Below, one piece after another: positions 56,469 to 64,000 of a stretch of 64,000 nucleotides of DNA. Each line of letters starts with the position of its first letter. Positions within the stretch are counted from its first letter, which is position 1. The notes beneath the pieces are model-generated. The model saw only the letters and a program-made list of their open reading frames with translations, was not told the origin of the DNA and did no database searches. The stretch covers positions 1-64,000 of the forward strand of contig CAYZWF010000006.1 of NCBI GenBank assembly GCA_964482135.1, in the 5' to 3' direction. The position numbers and the translations under genes were made by a program. The stretch comes from UBA11136 sp964482135. Its GTDB lineage: Bacteria > Pseudomonadota > Alphaproteobacteria > UBA11136.

Positions 56469-58715
56469 TTAAAGAAAGCTGTAGGGGTCAATATCGATGC
56501 GCACCCGCACATGGGTGGGGATTTTTATGGCTCCCAGCCAGCTTTTCATCAGCCCCGGCACGTTGCTGCGGCGTGGCGCCTTCAATAACAAACGCCAGCG
56601 TGTGCGGCCATGAAGAACGGTCAGCGGCGCCGGTGCGGGGCCGAGAATTTCCACCTCTTTTATATGCGGTGCGGCGCGGCGCAGATTTCGGGCCGTGGCC
56701 TCCACCGCCGCGGCGTTACGGCCGGAAACGATGACCGCCGCCAGCCGTCCGAAGGGCGGCAGGGCAAAAGATTGTCGTTGTTCCGCCTCGGCTTCGAGAA
56801 AGGCGTCACGTTGGCCCGAGACCAGCGCTTCCATGACCGGGTGTTCGGGCATATAGGTCTGGAGAAAAACCCTGCCCGGCCGCGATTCCCGCCCCGCGCG
56901 CCCCGCCACCTGGTGGAGAAGCTGAAAGGTGCGTTCCGCGGCGCGCAGGTCACCGCCGGCCAGGCCCAAATCGGCATCCACCACGCCCACCAGGGTCAGC
57001 CCCGGAAAATGGTGACCCTTGGCGATGATCTGGGTGCCGATCAAAAGGTCGATCTCATGATCCCGTACCCGCGAGAGAACCTCCGCCACGGCTTGCGCTC
57101 CGCCCGCCATGTCGCTGGCGATGACGGCGAGCCGCTGGTCCGGGAACAGGCCGCCTGCTTCCTCGGCCAGCCGCTCCACGCCGGGGCCGCAGGTAACCAG
57201 GGTGTCTTCGCCGCCGCATTGGGGGCAGGACTCGGGCGGCGGCAGGCGATAGCCGCAATGGTGACAGATAAGACCCTGCGGCGCGCGGTGGGTGACCAGC
57301 CAGGCGGTACAGTTGGGGCAGGAAAAACGATGGCCGCAGGTGCGGCACAGTGTCAGCGGCGCATAGCCGCGGCGGTTGAGGAACAGCATGGCCTGTTCGC
57401 CGCGCGCGAAAACAGCCGCCAGGGCTTCACGCAAGGCCGGGGACAGCCATTGCCCCGTCTCCGGGCCTTGGCTGCGCATGTCGATGGCCGTCACCTCGGG
57501 CATGATGGCGCCGCCGTGGCGGTCGGGAAGGTGGACCCGCTCATAGCGCCCTTCCTCCACATTGACGGTGGTTTCCAGGGACGGCGTGGCCGACACCAGC
57601 ACCACCGGGCACGCCGCCTCGCGGCCCCGCACCACGGCCATGTCACGGGCGTGATAGATGACCCCTTCTTCCTGCTTGTAGGCGGCCTCGTGCTCCTCGT
57701 CGACGATGATCAGGCCGAGATCGGCAAAGGGCAGGAACAGGGCCGAACGCGCGCCCACCACCACTGCCGCGCCATGGTTGGCCACCGCGCGCCAGGTGGC
57801 CCGCCGCTTACCCTGCGCCAGCTCCGAATGCCAGACCGCTGGGGCGACGCCGAAACGCTCCGTGAAACGTTCCAGCCATTGTCCGGCCAGGGCGATCTCC
57901 GGCACCAGAACCAGCACCTGTCGGCCCCGTTTCAGCGCCGCCGCCACGGCCTCGAAATAAACCTCCGTCTTGCCCGACCCGGTAACGCCGTCCACCAGGG
58001 TCACGGAGAACCCGTCCCCGTCCACCTTGGCGCACAGTTCCCTGGCCGCTCTCTCCTGATCCGCCGAGAGAGACGGTCCCGCCCGCCCGGTATCGGGGGC
58101 GGCGAAAGGGGTTGGCGGCGCACAAGCCACCTGGGTCAGGGCCCCGGCCTTGGCCAGTCCCCGCACCACACCGGCCCCGCTTTCCGCACGCCGCGCCAGC
58201 TCCGCCGCGCCCAGCGGTGTATGTTCACTTGCCGCATCGAGAACCCGAACGCGCGCCGCCGTCATGCGCAGGTCTTGGGGCGCGGTCTTTGCCCGCACAT
58301 AGCCCGTCATTCCCGCTGCGGGGTCGAGGGCCTTGGGCACGCTCATGGCCATGCGCAGCACCGAACCCAGCGGGGCGCAGGTATAAGCGGCGGCCCAGTC
58401 GATGAAACCGGCGATATCGGCGGGCAGGGGCGGCGCGTCGCGGCGGGCGATCACCTGTTTGAGCTTTTTCGCGTCCACCGCTTCGCCCCCGGTCCCCTCT
58501 GATGTGGGATCACAGGACCAGACACAGCCGGTGCGTTCGCGTCCGGCAAAGGGTACGCGCACGAAATCGCCTTCGCTAAGCGGGGGCTCCAGCTCGTCCA
58601 GATAATCGTAGGCGCGGTCCAGCGGCAGCGGCAACAGCACCCGGACCCGGCGCGGCGGCGGGGCCGTGGCGGTCTTTCCGGAGGCGTTAGATGAACTGGA
58701 ATGGCGTGGCGGCAT
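56469..58715 (-). CDS. priA: Primosomal protein N' (replication restart helicase PriA)
   Basis: The 748-residue DEXH helicase has VTGSGKTEVYFEAV, the Walker B DEEHEAAYKQEEG and GTQIIAKGHHFPG in the helicase core. A zinc-binding insert has four CxxC pairs (CRTCGHRFSCPNC, then CHHCGYRLPPPESCPQC). It binds stalled forks and reloads DnaB. Position upstream of atpHAGDC is standard for alphaproteobacteria. The N-terminal 25 residues (SSSNASGKTATAPPPRR) are low in complexity. Confidence 0.95.
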   Translation of the reverse strand: MPPRHSSSSNASGKTATAPPPRRVRVLLPLPLDRAYDYLDELEPPLSEGDFVRVPFAGRERTGCVWSCDPTSEGTGGEAVDAKKLKQVIARRDAPPLPADIAGFIDWAAAYTCAPLGSVLRMAMSVPKALDPAAGMTGYVRAKTAPQDLRMTAARVRVLDAASEHTPLGAAELARRAESGAGVVRGLAKAGALTQVACAPPTPFAAPDTGRAGPSLSADQERAARELCAKVDGDGFSVTLVDGVTGSGKTEVYFEAVAAALKRGRQVLVLVPEIALAGQWLERFTERFGVAPAVWHSELAQGKRRATWRAVANHGAAVVVGARSALFLPFADLGLIIVDEEHEAAYKQEEGVIYHARDMAVVRGREAACPVVLVSATPSLETTVNVEEGRYERVHLPDRHGGAIMPEVTAIDMRSQGPETGQWLSPALREALAAVFARGEQAMLFLNRRGYAPLTLCRTCGHRFSCPNCTAWLVTHRAPQGLICHHCGYRLPPPESCPQCGGEDTLVTCGPGVERLAEEAGGLFPDQRLAVIASDMAGGAQAVAEVLSRVRDHEIDLLIGTQIIAKGHHFPGLTLVGVVDADLGLAGGDLRAAERTFQLLHQVAGRAGRESRPGRVFLQTYMPEHPVMEALVSGQRDAFLEAEAEQRQSFALPPFGRLAAVIVSGRNAAAVEATARNLRRAAPHIKEVEILGPAPAPLTVLHGRTRWRLLLKAPRRSNVPGLMKSWLGAIKIPTHVRVRIDIDPYSFL

Positions 58716-58803
58716 GGTCTACACTCTATTCAAGAGTTGCGGCGGGTCAAAGGGGGCCATGCCATGACCGGGACATACAGTCTCACCTATCAGAGAAGGA
58801 TCA

Positions 58804-59535
58804 ATGGAAAGGCGCAAACAAACGGCCACCAGAAACCAGACCGGAACTCCCGAGGAGTCCGGTCCGTCACCCGCCACAACAGAGGCCGATGGCATAACCG
58901 GGGCCGAGGTGGCCGACTATCTCCGCGCTCATCCTGATTTTCTTTCCACTCATTCCGATCTGTTACGCACGCTCACCCCGCCGCCCCGTTACGAGGGCGG
59001 CAATGTGGTGGACATGCAGGCCTTCATTATCGAACGTCTGCGCACCGATCACGACGACATTTTGACCACCAGCCGTGGCAACATGGCCGGCCAGTCGCGG
59101 GTGCACGAGGCCGTGCTGGCCTTTCTTTCCGCCCGCAGCCTCGAACATCTGGTGCATCTCGTCACCACCGACCTTGCGGTGATCCTGGGCCTCGATGTGG
59201 TGGTTCTCTGCGTGGAAAGCGCGGAGGCGGAATCCGCCGCCGGGGTGCGGGTGTTGGCGCCGGGCATCGTCAATCGCCTGCTCGATGGCGGCCACGAGGT
59301 GCGCCTCGACGGCGAGACGGAGGCCGATCCCGCGGTATATGGCGGCATGGGGTCTCTGGTGCGCTCCCAGGCCCTGATCCGGCTCGAATTCGGCGGCAGG
59401 GACTCCACCGGTTTGCTGGCGCTGGGCTCGCGCGAGGAAGGTAAATTCCACGCCCGCCAGGGTAAGGAACTGCTCACTTTCCTGGCCCGCGTCATCGAAT
59501 GCAGTGTGCGTTCATGGCTCGGCCGTCTGCAATAG
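58804..59535 (+). CDS. DUF484 family protein
   Basis: The 243-residue GAF-like protein has VADYLRAHPDFLSTHSDLL near 36-54, MQAFIIERLR and GGMGSLVRSQALIRL, then GLLALGSREEGKFHARQGKEL. DUF484 genes typically lie upstream of xerC, as here, where the overlap is about 22 bases. Its role is unknown, and it may sense a ligand through the GAF fold. Two ATG codons at 58701 and 58764 are in other frames. Confidence 0.87.
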   Translation: MERRKQTATRNQTGTPEESGPSPATTEADGITGAEVADYLRAHPDFLSTHSDLLRTLTPPPRYEGGNVVDMQAFIIERLRTDHDDILTTSRGNMAGQSRVHEAVLAFLSARSLEHLVHLVTTDLAVILGLDVVVLCVESAEAESAAGVRVLAPGIVNRLLDGGHEVRLDGETEADPAVYGGMGSLVRSQALIRLEFGGRDSTGLLALGSREEGKFHARQGKELLTFLARVIECSVRSWLGRLQ

Positions 59536-60482
59536 CCGGCCCCGATCCCGATCCTCTCCTCGCATCCGATCTGCAAGGCGCCGTCTCGGCGTGGCGGGTC
59601 TGGCTTGAAAGTGAACGCCGCGCCTCGCCCCATACCCTGGCCGCCTATGCTCGGGATTTGAACGGGTTTCTCGGATTCCTCGGCGGCCATCTCGGCGGTG
59701 AGGTGGGCCTGGCCCATCTTTCCGATCTGCGTGCCGCGGATTTCCGGGCCTGGCTGGCACGCCGGGTGACGCGGGGCCTACAGGCTTCCTCCACGGCCCG
59801 CGCTTTGTCTGTGGTGCGGGGGTTTTTCCGGTTTCTCGAGCGCCGCAATATTCTCCACAATCCGGCCATTCATTCCCTGCGTACGCCTAAACTGCCCCAT
59901 CATGTACCCAAGGCACTTGAGGTCCAGGATGCGGTGGATCTGGTGGCGGCCACCGGCGATTCCTACGGGCTTGGTCCGCCCTGGGTGGAGAAGCGCGACC
60001 TCGCCTTGTTCACCCTCATCTATGGTTGCGGCCTGCGTATCGGCGAGGCGCTGGGGCTCGACCGCCGCCATATGCCGCAGAGCGACCGCATGACCATTGA
60101 CGGCAAGGGCGGTAAACAGCGCGTGGTGCCGGTGCTGCCCGTGGTGAAAAAGGCGCTGCAGGACTATCTCGCCGCCTGTCCCTTCGAATACGGCCCCGGT
60201 GACCCCCTGTTTGTGGGCCTGCGCGGCAAGCGCCTGCAGGCGGCCATGGCGCAGAAACGCCTGCGCGAGCTGCGGCCCCTGCTGGGCCTACCGGAAACCG
60301 CCACCCCCCACGCCCTGCGCCACAGCTTCGCTACCCATTTACTGGCCGGGGGCGGAGACTTGCGCGCCATCCAGGAGCTTCTCGGTCATGCCTCGCTCGC
60401 CACCACCCAGCGCTATACGGACGTGGATGCCGAACATCTGCGCGGCGTCTATCGCGCCGCCCATCCCAGAGCGAGAAATTAA
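59514..60482 (+). CDS. xerC: Tyrosine recombinase XerC
   Basis: The 322-residue recombinase resolves chromosome dimers at dif with XerD. The core-binding domain contains SPHTLAAYARDL. Catalytic residues are in LRIGEAL (Arg), GKGGKQR (Lys), HALRHSFATHLL (His, Arg), LGHASLATTQRYTDV (His, Tyr). I start at the ATG at 59514. The ATG at 59499 would add five residues and overlap DUF484 more. The DUF484 context favours XerC over XerD. Confidence 0.93.
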   Translation: MARPSAIAGPDPDPLLASDLQGAVSAWRVWLESERRASPHTLAAYARDLNGFLGFLGGHLGGEVGLAHLSDLRAADFRAWLARRVTRGLQASSTARALSVVRGFFRFLERRNILHNPAIHSLRTPKLPHHVPKALEVQDAVDLVAATGDSYGLGPPWVEKRDLALFTLIYGCGLRIGEALGLDRRHMPQSDRMTIDGKGGKQRVVPVLPVVKKALQDYLAACPFEYGPGDPLFVGLRGKRLQAAMAQKRLRELRPLLGLPETATPHALRHSFATHLLAGGGDLRAIQELLGHASLATTQRYTDVDAEHLRGVYRAAHPRARN

Positions 60483-60519
60483 GAGCCGGAAAAGCGAGGA
60501 ATAAGAAACCGCGCCGCAC

Positions 60520-60777
60520 TCACGATTTGTTGTTGCCTTCCATCCAGGCCCGGCTTTTTTCTCTGATTTCGGCGATTCTGTGCCCCAGCTTGGGGTGATG
60601 TCGTTCCAGCCGCTCCAACAACCTTCCCGCCCAGGGCTCCTCCACGGCAAGGACGAACAGCCCGAGAAGAATAAACAGGACGCCCTGAAGGATGGGCAGA
60701 AACAGGCCCGCCACGCCCAGGGCCAACAGCCCATAGCCGAGAATTCGCAGCAACAGCCGTCTTAAGTGTTTGCGCAT
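60520..60777 (-). CDS. Small two-helix membrane protein, PGPGW-like
   Basis: The 85-residue protein has a basic N-terminus and two helices joined by PILQG (about residues 8-46: ILGYGLLALGVAGLFLPILQ then GVLFILLGLFVLAVE). An amphipathic tail (LERLERHHPKLGHRIAEI) follows. The pattern resembles proteins with the PGPGW signature, but that exact motif is replaced by PILQG. The function is unknown. It lies between convergent xerC and the lpdA operon. Confidence 0.7.
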   Translation of the reverse strand: MRKHLRRLLLRILGYGLLALGVAGLFLPILQGVLFILLGLFVLAVEEPWAGRLLERLERHHPKLGHRIAEIREKSRAWMEGNNKS

Positions 60778-60823
60778 AATCCCGTTGCTGCGTGTCGGTG
60801 AAGCGTATCAGGTGAAAACTGGT

Positions 60824-62293
60824 TCACATATGCAGCGCCCGGCCGTCCACATCCAGGGCCGCTTCCTTGACCGCCTCGCACAGGGTGGGGTGGCCGTGAC
60901 AGCTGCGGGCGATATCCTCGGCCGAGCCGCCGAATTCCATCACCGCCACCGCCTCGTGAATCAGGGTCCCGGCGTCGGGGCCGATGATATGGACGCCCAG
61001 CACACGGTCGCTTTTCTTGTCGGCGATGATCTTCACCAGCCCGTCGCTTTCCCCGGTGCATCGCGCGCGGCTGTTGGCGGAGAAGGGGAACTTGCCCACG
61101 TTATAGGCGATTCCTGCTTCTTTGAGTTCTTCCTCGGTCTTGCCCACGGCGGCCACTTCGGGCCAGGTATAGACGATGCCTGGGATCACGTCGTAATTCA
61201 CATGGGCGCTCTGCCCGGAGAGGATTTCAGCCACCGCCACACCCTCATCCTCGGCCTTATGGGCCAGCATGGGCCCGGCGATGACGTCGCCGATGGCGTA
61301 GACGCCCTCCACGTTGGTCTTGAAATGGGAATCGGTCTTGATGCGGCCCTGTTCGTCCAGTTCAACCCCCGCCTCCTCCAGCCCCACGCCCGCGGTGCGC
61401 GGCCGCCGCCCGATGGCGGAAAGCACGATATCGGCGGTGAGTTTCTCGGCCTTGCCCCCTCCTTTTTTTCCAGGGGCTGCGGGCTCCAGGGTCAGATTGA
61501 TGCCCTTGGCGCTGGTCTTGGCCGCCGTCACCTTGGTGGAGAGCTTGAAGGTCATGCCCTGTTTTTCGAGTATCTTCTTAAACTGTTTGCCCAGTTCCAG
61601 GTCCATCAGGGGCACGATACGGTCGAGGAATTCCACCACCGTCACCTTGGCCCCCAGACGCCGCCATACCGAGCCCAGCTCGAGACCAATGGCGCCGCCG
61701 CCCACCACCACCAGATGTTTGGGCACGGCTTTCAGTTCCAGCGCCCCGGTGGAAGAGACGATGCGTTTTTCGTCGATGGCAATGCCGGGAAGGGGCGTCA
61801 CCTCGGAGCCGGTGGCAACGACGATGTTCTTGGTGGTCAGAGTCTTGGTTCCGCCGCCGCCGAGGCTCACCTTCACCTTGCCGCCACCACTGACCAGGGT
61901 TCCGGTGCCCTTCACATAGGCGATCTTGTTTTTCTTGAACAGGAACTCGATGCCCTGGGTGAGGTCTTCCACCACCTTGTTCTTGCGCCCCATCATGGCT
62001 TTGAGGTCGAGCGCCACCTTACCGGTCTTGATGCCATGTCCGCCCAGGCCATGGGCGGCTTCCTCGAACAGCTCCGAAGACTGCAACAGCGCTTTCGACG
62101 GGATACAGCCCACGTTGAGACAGGTGCCGCCCAGAGCGCCCCGGGATTCCACACAGGCCGTCTTGAGGCCCAGCTGGGCGGCGCGGATGGCGCATACATA
62201 GCCCCCCGGCCCGCCGCCGATAATTACCAGGTCGAAGGGGCCGTCGGTTTGCGCGCCGGAATCATCCGGTGCCTTCTTCTTTGCCGTTGCCAT
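60824..62293 (-). CDS. lpdA: Dihydrolipoyl dehydrogenase (E3)
   Basis: The 489-residue flavoprotein reoxidises lipoamide of the 2-oxoglutarate complex. It has IIGGGPGGYVCAIRAAQLG at 24-42, the redox pair Cys58/Cys63 in GGTCLNVGCIPSKALL, the NAD site VVVGGGAIGLELGSVWRRLG and the C-terminal His region HGHPTLCEAVKEAALDV. The first 18 residues (KKKAPDDSGAQTD) are a low-complexity extension. It lies 35 bases after odhB. Confidence 0.95.
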   Translation of the reverse strand: MATAKKKAPDDSGAQTDGPFDLVIIGGGPGGYVCAIRAAQLGLKTACVESRGALGGTCLNVGCIPSKALLQSSELFEEAAHGLGGHGIKTGKVALDLKAMMGRKNKVVEDLTQGIEFLFKKNKIAYVKGTGTLVSGGGKVKVSLGGGGTKTLTTKNIVVATGSEVTPLPGIAIDEKRIVSSTGALELKAVPKHLVVVGGGAIGLELGSVWRRLGAKVTVVEFLDRIVPLMDLELGKQFKKILEKQGMTFKLSTKVTAAKTSAKGINLTLEPAAPGKKGGGKAEKLTADIVLSAIGRRPRTAGVGLEEAGVELDEQGRIKTDSHFKTNVEGVYAIGDVIAGPMLAHKAEDEGVAVAEILSGQSAHVNYDVIPGIVYTWPEVAAVGKTEEELKEAGIAYNVGKFPFSANSRARCTGESDGLVKIIADKKSDRVLGVHIIGPDAGTLIHEAVAVMEFGGSAEDIARSCHGHPTLCEAVKEAALDVDGRALHM

Positions 62294-62328
62294 CTGTTTT
62301 CTCTTCCCTTATCAGCCGCGTCCGCCGC

Positions 62329-63618
62329 TCACATATCGAGCAGGATACGTTGCGGGTCTTCGATACATTCCTTGACCCTGACCAGGAAGGTCACGGCCTC
62401 GCGTCCGTCGATGATGCGGTGGTCGTAGGACAGCGCCAGATACATCATGGGACGGATTTCCACTTTGTCGCCCACGGCCACGGGGCGCGGCTGTGTCTTA
62501 TGCATGCCGAGAATGGCCGATTGCGGGGCGTTGAGGATGGGCGTGGACATGAGCGACCCGTAAATGCCGCCATTGGAAATGGTAAAGGTGCCCTCGGAGA
62601 GATCATCCATGGAGAGCTTGCCGTCGCGGGCCTTGAGCGCGAACTCGTAAAGGGCGGCTTCGAATCCGGCAAAGCTGAGACGGTCGGCGTCGCGCACCAC
62701 CGGCACCACCAGCCCCTGGGGCGAGCCCACGGCGATACCGATATTGTAATAGTTCTTATAGATGATTTCGTTGCCGTCGATCTCACCGTTGACGGCGGGA
62801 ATTTCCTTCAGCCCCACAATGGCCGCCTTGGCAAAAAATGACATGAAGCCGAGGCGTGTCCCGTGTTTCTTCTCGAAGTCTTCGCGGTACTGCTTACGCA
62901 CGGCCAACAGGTTGGTCATGTCCACCTCGTTGAAGGTGGTGAGCATGGCCGCCGTATTCTGGGCCTCCTTCAGGCGCTCGGCGATGCGCTGACGCAGCCG
63001 CGACATACGCACCCGTTCTTCCCTCGGTCCCGCTACCGCGGGGGCTGCCGCTTCTCCCACGGATTCGGGGGCAGGCGCGGGGGCGGGGGCGGGGGTGGGT
63101 TGGGCCGAGGCCGCCTCGCGGTTTTCCAGATAAGCCAGCACGTCGCCCTTGGTGAGGCGGCCGTCCTTGCCGCTGCCGGTAATGGCCGACGGGTCGACAT
63201 TGTTCTCCTCCACCAGCTTGCGCACCGCCGGCGACAGGGCAAGCGCCTCCCCGCCCTTTTCCGCTTCAGGGGTCGGTGCGGGGGCAGGCGCGGGCGCAGG
63301 GGCGGCGGTTACGGGGGCGGCCTTGGTTTCCTCGTTGACGGGGGCCTTGCCGCCATCCTTCTTGGGTTTGGCGGCGGAGGCATCGCCGTCGATAACGCCC
63401 AACACCGCGCCCACCTCCACTTCGGCGCCGGTTTCGGCGCGGATTTCGCTGAGCACGCCAGAGGTCGGGGCATAGACTTCCAGCGAGACCTTGTCGGTCT
63501 CCAGCACCAACAGCGTCTCGTCCGCTTCCACGGCATCGCCCTGGGACTTGGCCCATTCGGCTACCGTGGCTTCACTTACCGATTCGCCGAGCGTGGGTAC
63601 CGTGATTTCCGTCGCCAT
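62329..63618 (-). CDS. odhB: Dihydrolipoyllysine-residue succinyltransferase (E2 of 2-oxoglutarate dehydrogenase)
   Basis: The 429-residue protein carries a lipoyl domain with the modified Lys43 in LETDKVSLEV and an Ala/Pro linker (residues 90-120 and 175-200). A peripheral subunit-binding domain (LSPAVRKLVEENNVDPSAI) and a catalytic domain ending SYDHRIIDGREAVTFL, with the active His, follow. It transfers the succinyl group to CoA. It is 12 bases after sucA and 35 before lpdA, so the three form one operon on the minus strand. Confidence 0.95.
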   Translation of the reverse strand: MATEITVPTLGESVSEATVAEWAKSQGDAVEADETLLVLETDKVSLEVYAPTSGVLSEIRAETGAEVEVGAVLGVIDGDASAAKPKKDGGKAPVNEETKAAPVTAAPAPAPAPAPTPEAEKGGEALALSPAVRKLVEENNVDPSAITGSGKDGRLTKGDVLAYLENREAASAQPTPAPAPAPAPESVGEAAAPAVAGPREERVRMSRLRQRIAERLKEAQNTAAMLTTFNEVDMTNLLAVRKQYREDFEKKHGTRLGFMSFFAKAAIVGLKEIPAVNGEIDGNEIIYKNYYNIGIAVGSPQGLVVPVVRDADRLSFAGFEAALYEFALKARDGKLSMDDLSEGTFTISNGGIYGSLMSTPILNAPQSAILGMHKTQPRPVAVGDKVEIRPMMYLALSYDHRIIDGREAVTFLVRVKECIEDPQRILLDM

Positions 63619-63630
63619 GTTCTTTCCCCC

Positions 63631-64000
63631 TTATGGGTGTTTCTTTTGCTGGAGCGTCAGGGCCTCGTCAACCAGCTGCTCTTGTTCCTGTTTGTGGCGG
63701 CTCATGAGTCCGGTGGCGGGCGAGGCGGCTTCCCGTCTTCCGGCATAGATCAGGCGCTTCTGCTTCATGCCGATATCGCTCATGACTTCTTCGATGCGCG
63801 GCGCCATGAAGGTCCAGGGGCCCATGTTTTTCGGTTCTTCCTGGCACCACACCACGCTGGCCTTGGGGAATCGCGACAGCTCGGTGGTCAGCGCCTTGGC
63901 CGGGAAGGGGTACAGCTGTTCGAGGCGCAGGAAGAAGATGTCCTTGGCCTTGCGTTGGGCGCGTTCGGCGAACAGGTCGTAATAGACCTTGCCCGAACAC
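63631..64000 (-). CDS. sucA: 2-oxoglutarate dehydrogenase E1 component, C-terminal part (cut by window end)
   Basis: Only the last 122 residues are present. Segments KVYYDLFAERAQRK, LRLEQLYPFPAKAL, VVWCQEEPKNMGPW and YAGRREAASPATGL are the conserved end of the thiamine-dependent E1. The frame remains open to the window end, and its 5' end lies beyond base 64,000. It heads the sucA-odhB-lpdA operon. Confidence 0.94.
   Translation of the reverse strand, partial: CSGKVYYDLFAERAQRKAKDIFFLRLEQLYPFPAKALTTELSRFPKASVVWCQEEPKNMGPWTFMAPRIEEVMSDIGMKQKRLIYAGRREAASPATGLMSRHKQEQEQLVDEALTLQQKKHP

Noticed and set aside
56610..58502. 630-codon open frame on the plus strand antisense to priA
   Set aside because: It mirrors a fully conserved priA in high-GC DNA and has no recognisable domain.
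60770..62428. 552-codon open frame antisense to lpdA
   Set aside because: It is a His/Gly/Gln-rich shadow of a clear dihydrolipoyl dehydrogenase gene.

Overview
The window looks like chromosome from an alphaproteobacterium, most likely Rhodospirillales-like (inference). The evidence is gene order: an F1-only ATP synthase operon atpHAGDC downstream of priA, DUF484-xerC, sucA-odhB-lpdA, rplU-rpmA-obg-proB-proA-nadD-rsfS-rlmH, and gpmI-envC-ctpA-polysaccharide deacetylase-rppH. Codon use is GC-rich throughout, apart from one clearly AT-richer patch (about 19.3-21.9 kb and 26.1-27.8 kb).

Bases 1-16,983 hold a surface-glycan locus centred on pseudaminic acid. It has an SpsF-type cytidylyltransferase, PseG, an unknown GT-B-like protein, a DUF4910/M28-like protein, an AAC(3)-type acetyltransferase on the opposite strand, PseI and the Pse-associated methylase. 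These are followed by a GT4 transferase, two asparagine-synthase-type amidotransferases, a GT39-like membrane protein, CysC, ATP sulfurylase and a divergent pyruvate kinase. PseB, PseC and PseH are not in the window and may lie before base 1.

Bases 17,017-19,378 carry an orphan Mla-type ABC ATPase, a single-domain response regulator and the wreck of a PAS/receiver hybrid kinase. Bases 19,367-27,818 are the most unusual part. Two almost identical methyltransferase genes lie in tandem, followed by an ACP, an SDR reductase, an MBL-fold hydrolase, a KAS III-like enzyme and an AMP-forming ligase. A convergent NodU-type carbamoyltransferase ends next to a tRNA-Ser(CGA) gene. I read this as an accessory acyl/methyl/carbamoyl tailoring cassette whose product is unknown. 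It recalls the ACP/KAS III/SDR sets that make hydroxyacyl groups for flagellin sugars.

Bases 28,045-34,171 are housekeeping genes from rplU to rlmH. Bases 34,190-43,628 are a second glycan block: methyltransferases, a cupin, a sugar C-methyltransferase, a UXS-like epimerase, a Gfo/Idh oxidoreductase, a B12 radical SAM enzyme, a GT2 and a YfhO-like membrane protein. This block sits where many alphaproteobacteria have rlmH next to gpmI. Bases 43,782-64,000 return to housekeeping: gpmI, cell-wall and protease genes, rppH, an APC permease, the ATP synthase F1 operon, priA, DUF484, xerC and the 2-oxoglutarate dehydrogenase genes, with sucA cut by the window end.

No rRNA, CRISPR array, transposase or phage gene was seen. 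Gaps over about 150 bases that I read as non-coding are noted in the relevant entries.
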